Positions 15,299 to 20,973 of a stretch of 20,973 bases of DNA are shown one piece after another. Under the pieces are notes generated by a model. That model ran no database searches, was not told the origin of the DNA, and saw only the letters and a program-made list of their open reading frames with translations. Source of the stretch: an uncultured Senegalimassilia sp. (GTDB taxonomy: Bacteria > Actinomycetota > Coriobacteriia > Coriobacteriales > Eggerthellaceae); NCBI GenBank assembly GCA_934661765.1, contig CAKUJT010000041.1, positions 1-20,973 on the forward strand, in the 5' to 3' direction. Made by a program: the position numbers and the translations under genes. Position 1 is the stretch's first letter. Each line of letters opens with the position of its first letter.

Positions 15299-16900
15299 CT
15301 AGTTGCCCTGCGGGGCGCCCTGGCCCTCGCCGGCGCCTGCGGCTTTATGGCTGCGACGGCGGGCGCGACGATGCTGGCCGGGAGCCTGGCCTTCTTGGCC
15401 GCCTTCGCGCTGCTTGCGCTGGCCGCCCTGGTCGGGACGGGGAGCCTGAGCCAAGCCAGACGACTTCTGGCCGGGACGCACGCGGGGCTTGGGACCCTGG
15501 TTGTCGGGCTTACCGCCGCGCTGCGCGTCGGCGCCGCCCTTGGGGCCCTGGCTGCGCTTGCCCGCCTGCTGGGCGGATCCGGATTGCTTGCCGCCCTGGT
15601 TGGGCTGCTGCTTGGCATCCTTGCCGCCCTGGCCACGGCGCTTGCTCGGCTGCATGCCGCGACGCTTGGCCTGGCCTTCCTTGGGCTGCTTGCCGCCCTG
15701 ACCGGATTGCTTGCCGGCAGGCGACGCGTTTGCGGCCTGGGCGGAATCGGTGCGCGGAGCCTGATTCTCCCCCACCTGCGCGGCGCCGCCCGACACCTTG
15801 GTGGAGCGGCGGCGACGCGGCTTGCGCGCAGGCTGCGCTTCGGCGGCCTTCTGCTCGGCGCGCTCGCCCTTGCCGCGGCCGCGCCTGCTGGAGCGGCCGG
15901 GTTTGGCCTCGCCAGCGCCGTCGGCTTTCTTGCCGCCCGGGACGTGACGCACGCTGGCGCGATCGGCCAGCTTGTCCTTGCCCGACAGCTGCGGGGTCGC
16001 CAGCGCGGCGGCGGCGCCGAAAGCATCGCCGGGCTGCTCGCTTAAAGCACGCTCCCAAGCCTCGCATCCCACGCACTTCGGACGTGTGCCTTCCTCGGGC
16101 GCATCGAAGTCGGCAAGCGGGACGCGCACGGGCTTCTCGCCCTCTATGCGCAGCGACACCACTTCGCGCGGGACGTCCAGATCCACTACCTTCGCCACAC
16201 CATCGGGCGTTTCCACCTGGGCGTTCTTCTTCGGCGCACGGCTTTTGAAGTCCTTGTAGGCGTCGTATTCGTAACGAAGGCAGCACATGAGCCTGCCGCA
16301 TACGCCCGAGATCTTCTGCGGGTTCAGCGACAGATCCTGCTCCTTGGCCATGCGGATGGACACGGGACAGAACTCGCCGCCCAAGCGCTTGCAGCACAGC
16401 TCCTGGCCGCAGTGGCCCAAGCCGCCCACCATGCGCGCTTCATCGCGAACGCCGATCTGGCGCATGTCGACGCGCACATGCAAACGCGATGACAGCGTGC
16501 GCACCAGCTCGCGGAAGTCGACGCGGTTCTCGGATTCGAAGTAGAACACGGCCTTGTCGCCGTCGAACAGGTACTCCACCGAAACCGGGCGCATCTCCTC
16601 GGAGGCCTTCGCGGCAAGCTCCTTGAACACGGGAAGCGCCTCGGCGGCGCGGGCCTCAAGCTCGACCTGCTTGGCGCGATCTTCGTCATCGGCCACGCGC
16701 AAGACGGGCTTCAGAGGGGTTTTCAGCTTCTTGACCTGGTCGGGCGTTGCCTCGAACGCAGGCTCGCCCATATGGCCGAACTCGGTTCCCCGGGCGGTTT
16801 GGACCACGACGTCGCATCCGGCGTGCAGTTCCAGCTCGCCCGCATCGAACCACAGCGTTTTGGGGTTGTAGGGCAGGTTGACAGGCGCTATGCGGACCAT
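15299..16900 (-). CDS. ricT: RicT / PSP1 domain protein with long basic disordered tail
   Basis: A 533-residue protein. Residues 1 to about 280 match RicT (YaaT), a subunit of the RicA-RicF-RicT iron-sulfur complex that in Bacillus helps RNase Y process transcripts. Visible blocks are VEYLFDGDKAVFYFESENRVDFRELVR, GGLGHCGQELCC (Cys164, 169, 170) and SIRMAKEQDLSLNPQKISG. CGRLMCCLRYEY (Cys201, 206, 207) follows. Extra cysteines occur at 276 and 279. From about 316 to the end is a low-complexity tail rich in Gly, Gln, Lys, Arg and Pro, absent from Bacillus YaaT (about 275 residues). I start at the ATG at 16900, with AAGGAG four bases upstream, instead of an in-frame start 34 codons earlier inside holB. 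It lies 14 bases after holB. Confidence 0.93.
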   Translation of the reverse strand: MVRIAPVNLPYNPKTLWFDAGELELHAGCDVVVQTARGTEFGHMGEPAFEATPDQVKKLKTPLKPVLRVADDEDRAKQVELEARAAEALPVFKELAAKASEEMRPVSVEYLFDGDKAVFYFESENRVDFRELVRTLSSRLHVRVDMRQIGVRDEARMVGGLGHCGQELCCKRLGGEFCPVSIRMAKEQDLSLNPQKISGVCGRLMCCLRYEYDAYKDFKSRAPKKNAQVETPDGVAKVVDLDVPREVVSLRIEGEKPVRVPLADFDAPEEGTRPKCVGCEAWERALSEQPGDAFGAAAALATPQLSGKDKLADRASVRHVPGGKKADGAGEAKPGRSSRRGRGKGERAEQKAAEAQPARKPRRRRSTKVSGGAAQVGENQAPRTDSAQAANASPAGKQSGQGGKQPKEGQAKRRGMQPSKRRGQGGKDAKQQPNQGGKQSGSAQQAGKRSQGPKGGADAQRGGKPDNQGPKPRVRPGQKSSGLAQAPRPDQGGQRKQREGGQEGQAPGQHRRARRRSHKAAGAGEGQGAPQGN

Positions 16901-16914
16901 GGCGCTCCTTCTTT

Positions 16915-18090
16915 CTATCTGGTATACGCCCGCGGCGCCGCATTGGGCAGCGCACGGCCGTACAGTATGTCGCGAACCTCGAGCAGCATCGCGTCGATGC
17001 ACGTCTCGGGAGATACATTATAAGAGATGGCGACGTCGCAGCGGCGCACGGCCGCGATGGCCGCGGCGGCGCGCGCGGCATCGGTACGCGCCGCGGCTTC
17101 CTCGATGGAGGGCCTGACGTCGGCGTTGACCACTTGATCGGACGCACCCGCGGCTTGGACCATGATGTCTCGCAGCCACGAGCGGGTGATGCCGGTGAGC
17201 TGGCGCAGCGACTCGGCGGTCTTAGCCGTAAGCTGACGCTTGTTGCGCGCCTCGATCTGGCGGATGGCCGACTTCGCCAGGAAGTCGGCGTTCTCGGCAA
17301 GCTCGGCCTCCTGCTCGGCGCGCACGGTGTCGAGCGGAAGCTTCACGCGCACCACCAAATCGGCGGCGAACCCGATGACATCCCAGTCGTCGGCGCGGCG
17401 CAGGCACGCCAGCACCTCGAGCACCCGGGCGCGGAACTGAAGGCGCTCGTTGGACTTCAGGAACTCCACCGCGCGGGTGATGGAGCCATCGCAGGCTTGC
17501 AGCGCCACGCGCGCCTGCTCGGGGCTTGCGCCCGAGTTCTGCACCACGATGCCCGCAGCCTCCGAGACCGGGATGGTGCGGAACGGAACCACCTGACAGC
17601 GCGAGACGATGGTGGGCAGCACGCTTTCGCGCGTGCGCGCGAGCAGAATGAGCACCACGTCGGCGGGCGGCTCCTCGAGCGTTTTCAGGAACGCGTTGGC
17701 CGCCTGCACGCCCAGCAGGTCCACGCGATCGAGGATGTAGACCTTGCGATCTGCCTGGATGGGCGCCAAGGCGGTGTCGGCCACGATGCCGCGCACCTGC
17801 TCGACCAAGTAGCCGGCAGCGCCCTCAGGCTCGAACATGCGCACATCCGGATGCTTCTTGCGCATGATGCGCCCACAAGTATCACATGCGCCGCAGTTGC
17901 CGCCGCGAGGGCCCTTGGGGCCTTTCGGGCACAGGATGCCCTGGGCGAAGGCGAGCGCCGCAAGCGTCTTGTTCGAGCCGGCCGGCCCGCAGAACAGGTA
18001 CGCGTGGCTGACGCGCCCCGATGCCACAGTGGCGCGAAGGAACTCGCGCACCTGAGGCTGGCCCAAGATGTTCTCGAATGCGTCTGCCAT
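16915..18090 (-). CDS. holB: DNA polymerase III subunit delta prime
   Basis: The 391-residue protein is the clamp-loader subunit delta', which helps load the sliding clamp at replication forks. It starts ILGQPQVREFL, has a P-loop-like GPAGSNKT (35-42) in which Gly is replaced by Asn, and a zinc module with Cys54, 66, 69 and 72. VYILDRVDLLGVQAANAFLKTLEEPP and TIVSRCQVVPF are classical delta' blocks. The C-terminal half is helical and more variable. The altered P-loop is common in delta', which does not need ATP hydrolysis. It begins 5 bases after the tmk stop, with AAGGAG 14 bases from the ATG, so translation is probably coupled to tmk. tmk-holB-ricT is a common neighbourhood in Gram-positive bacteria. 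Confidence 0.95.
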   Translation of the reverse strand: MADAFENILGQPQVREFLRATVASGRVSHAYLFCGPAGSNKTLAALAFAQGILCPKGPKGPRGGNCGACDTCGRIMRKKHPDVRMFEPEGAAGYLVEQVRGIVADTALAPIQADRKVYILDRVDLLGVQAANAFLKTLEEPPADVVLILLARTRESVLPTIVSRCQVVPFRTIPVSEAAGIVVQNSGASPEQARVALQACDGSITRAVEFLKSNERLQFRARVLEVLACLRRADDWDVIGFAADLVVRVKLPLDTVRAEQEAELAENADFLAKSAIRQIEARNKRQLTAKTAESLRQLTGITRSWLRDIMVQAAGASDQVVNADVRPSIEEAAARTDAARAAAAIAAVRRCDVAISYNVSPETCIDAMLLEVRDILYGRALPNAAPRAYTR

Positions 18091-18095
18091 AAGCG

Positions 18096-18995
18096 CTACT
18101 GCTGCTCCTTGCCCGAACGCTCCGCGCGAGGCGCCGATGCGGAATCCTCACGGTAATCCACGCGGCCCTCATGGGTGCGATGCACGTCAAGGCGCTCGAA
18201 GTAGGCCTCGTTGGCGCGCACGAAATCGCCCATCCACGGGAACAGGTCCGCCAGCTGGGCGAACACCTGCACGGCCGTATGCGATTTGCGCCCGTTCGAG
18301 CGCACCAGGCGCACCCGCCGCGGGTTCTTTTCCGCGATCTCCAAAAACGCCGCGTTCACGCGGGCGTGGAAGTCTTCGCCGGCGCGTTCCATGCGATCGG
18401 CGCCGGCGCGACGCGTGGCGCGCTCGAGGCCCTCGGCAGCGCTTGCCGCCACCAGCAAGATGGTGCGATCGGGCACGATGCCCTGGCACGCGAACGCATT
18501 GGCCGCTTCCACGAAGGCACGGTCGAGCCCGCGCCCGTAGCCTTGATAGGCCACGGTGGAATCGGTGAAGCGGTCGCACAGGACCACGGCCCCACGCTCG
18601 AGCGCCGGGGCTATGACCTGGCTGACCAGCTGCGCACGGGCCGCCTCGAAGACGAGCAGCTCGGAAGCATCGCACATATTGGAGTTCGCCGGATTCAACA
18701 CCACGCCGCGCAGCTGCTCGCCCACCTCGGTGCCGCCGGGTTCGCGAAGGCACACGACCTCGCGACCCATGGCGGAAAGGGCGTTGGCCAGAAAGCGGAT
18801 ATGGGTGGTCTTGCCGGCGCCATCGCCGCCCTCAAACGTGACGAACACGCCGCGCTCGGGCGCCTGCTCTGCGGAAAGCCCCTGATCGGCGGCTTGCGCG
18901 GGAGCAGCCGGGTGCACCGGGGCGCCCGAAGCCGGACGGCCCTCGCGCACCATCGGCACCTCGCTCACGATGCCCGTGTTGCGGATATCGGCCAC
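18096..18995 (-). CDS. tmk: Thymidylate kinase
   Basis: Thymidylate kinase phosphorylates dTMP to dTDP with ATP, for DNA synthesis. The core starts at RGVFVTFEGGDGAGKTT (P-loop about residues 56-64). It continues through LREPGGTEVGEQLR, CDRFTDSTVAYQGYGRGLD and the LID-like ADRMERAGEDFHARV. I start at the GTG at 18995, four bases past the malic-enzyme stop with AGGGA upstream, giving 299 residues. An ATG at 18953, with GAGG five bases upstream, is an alternative that gives 285. Either way the protein is longer than the usual 205-215: a 47-residue Ala/Pro-rich N-terminal extension and a charged C-terminal one (from about NEAYFERLDVHRTH) flank the core. These extensions show no domain I recognise. 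Confidence 0.92.
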   Translation of the reverse strand: MADIRNTGIVSEVPMVREGRPASGAPVHPAAPAQAADQGLSAEQAPERGVFVTFEGGDGAGKTTHIRFLANALSAMGREVVCLREPGGTEVGEQLRGVVLNPANSNMCDASELLVFEAARAQLVSQVIAPALERGAVVLCDRFTDSTVAYQGYGRGLDRAFVEAANAFACQGIVPDRTILLVAASAAEGLERATRRAGADRMERAGEDFHARVNAAFLEIAEKNPRRVRLVRSNGRKSHTAVQVFAQLADLFPWMGDFVRANEAYFERLDVHRTHEGRVDYREDSASAPRAERSGKEQQ

Positions 18996-18999
18996 GTTG

Positions 19000-20154
<1,155 letters not shown>

Positions 20155-20180
20155 GCTGCTCCATGCACCTTTCCCTATGC

Positions 20181-20199
20181 ACGGCGCCGACGGCGCCGT
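20181..20199 (-). promoter_or_regulatory. Hairpin in the malic-enzyme 5' leader
   Basis: A perfect 8-bp inverted repeat, ACGGCGCC and GGCGCCGT with a 3-base loop, lies 27 bases before the malic-enzyme start, inside the predicted transcript. There is no following T-run, so it could affect translation or bind a protein rather than terminate. Confidence 0.4.
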
Positions 20200-20248
20200 T
20201 TAACGTGAGTGTTCCCGCCCCTTGCGGAAAGCGGATGTCCTGCTAGGG

Positions 20249-20254
20249 ATTATA
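20249..20254 (-). promoter_or_regulatory. Likely -10 element of the malic-enzyme operon
   Basis: A perfect TATAAT on the minus strand would start transcription near 20242, giving an 88-nt leader. No good -35 is seen at 16-18 bases, so an activator may be needed if this is the promoter. Confidence 0.5.
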
Positions 20255-20484
20255 CCCCTTGCATCTTGCAGCCCGCACACCGCGCCCGCTCTCCCCGAAA
20301 AACGCCCATGAGGTGTGTTTCGCCCGATGAGCAGGGGGCGTACAAAGAATAGGTAAGCGAATGAGGGGAAAGGCGGCCGAGCCCTCGGGCCAAACGGAAA
20401 CGCAAAACCCAGCGAACCTCGGGCGGCCCCGCGAGTTGCATCGCAACCGGTTTGACACGGCGGCGGAAGATGAAAGGAAACGAC

Positions 20485-20922
20485 ATGGAGAGATCTCGCA
20501 AACGCGTCTTCGCCGCGCTCGGTGAAGACAAGACGATGCGCCTTGTGGCGCAGCGGGCGGTCCGCATCGCCCACGATGAGGGCGCCGCCCTGCGGCTTGG
20601 GCACATCGTGGACGCCCTGCCGACCGACGCGAGCATCGCGAACCATGCGGCGCTATCCGATTCGGTGCGCAGGCGTCTGTGCACGGACCTGGCCGATGTC
20701 CTGGCGCTGGCAAACGCGTCCGAGCGTATCCCCTCGGTGGAGGTATGCGTAGCCGCAGGCCCGGTGAAGCAGACGCTCACAAGCAGGCTCATCCTCCCCT
20801 GGGACCCCGACACGGTGGTTTGCGGATCGCGCGGTTTAAGCAAGCTGGGATACGCCCTGACGGGCTCGGTGAGCGCCCATCTGGTGCGCACCCTCCGCTG
20901 CGACGTGCTGGTGGTGCGCTAG
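20485..20922 (+). CDS. Universal stress protein (UspA family)
   Basis: The 145-residue protein has the UspA fold signature. The ATP-binding motif G-x2-G-x9-G-S appears as GSRG at 114-117 followed by GS at 127-128, and the end RCDVLVVR is typical. The first strand (KRVFAAL) and the VDALPTDAS region also fit a single-domain Usp. These small cytoplasmic proteins support survival under stress; the partner here is unknown. The start at 20485 has AAAGGA six bases upstream; a TTG 11 codons earlier is less likely. It reads away from the malic-enzyme operon. In the same frame after its TAG the sequence stays open to the window end and looks coding-like, but no start codon sits near the GGAGG at 20921-20925. 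Confidence 0.82.
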   Translation: MERSRKRVFAALGEDKTMRLVAQRAVRIAHDEGAALRLGHIVDALPTDASIANHAALSDSVRRRLCTDLADVLALANASERIPSVEVCVAAGPVKQTLTSRLILPWDPDTVVCGSRGLSKLGYALTGSVSAHLVRTLRCDVLVVR

Positions 20923-20973
20923 GAGGTCGACTTCCGGCGAGCGCGCCGCGAGGTGGAGGCGCTCATCGAGCGA

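Larger units (their letters stand above)
20155..20484. other. Divergent intergenic region between malic enzyme and the stress protein
   Basis: No gene is seen in these 330 bases. The left end holds the malic-enzyme leader hairpin and -10 element. The right end holds the ribosome site of the plus-strand stress gene. Between them are GC-rich sequence and a small palindrome GTTGC-ATC-GCAAC (20435-20447). No convincing plus-strand promoter was found. Confidence 0.5.

Noticed and set aside
20452..20457. TTGACA upstream of the stress gene as a -35 box
   Set aside because: It is only about 28 bases before the start codon, which would place the transcription start at or inside the coding sequence, and no -10 follows.

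Overview
The window is about 21 kb of high-GC, gene-dense bacterial chromosome. It holds ordinary housekeeping genes and one little-studied cluster. The mix suggests a Coriobacteriia-type actinobacterium (Eggerthellaceae-like): a Firmicutes-style RicT/PSP1 protein beside holB and tmk, two DegV paralogues, a CtpE-like P-type ATPase, strong Shine-Dalgarno sites and GTG starts, all in a GC-rich genome. That placement is inferred from gene content and style; no rRNA gene is present.

Layout. Positions 1-258 are not firmly assigned. comF (259-1002, +) faces a membrane glycosyltransferase (1288-2604, -), with a hairpin terminator between them. A CtpE-like P-type ATPase (2992-5373, -) comes next, then tRNA-Thr(UGU) (5474-5548, -) with its own promoter and a strong terminator. 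A PF06541-type membrane protein (5941-7182, +) follows and overlaps tail to tail with the next minus-strand unit.

That unit (7094-9465, -) is the radical-SAM/DUF4130 pair predicted to act in DNA modification or repair. Its promoter (TTGACC-N17-TATAGT) is overlapped by a perfect 9+9 bp palindrome that looks like an operator. A second radical-SAM protein, PflX-like (9553-10512, -), lies just upstream. This is the least understood and most interesting part of the window.

The right half (10850-20154, -) is a long co-directional run, read in the order malic enzyme, tmk, holB, ricT, pncB, degV-B, degV-A, then an unusual 3-hydroxyisobutyrate-dehydrogenase-like protein. Most junctions are a few to about 60 bases, so it is probably one operon or nested operons, with a strong hairpin between ricT and pncB. 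It joins central carbon/NADH metabolism, NAD salvage, dTTP supply, replication-clamp loading, RNA processing and fatty-acid binding. A universal-stress protein (20485-20922, +) diverges from malic enzyme at the right end.

No insertion sequence, CRISPR array, prophage gene or rRNA was seen.
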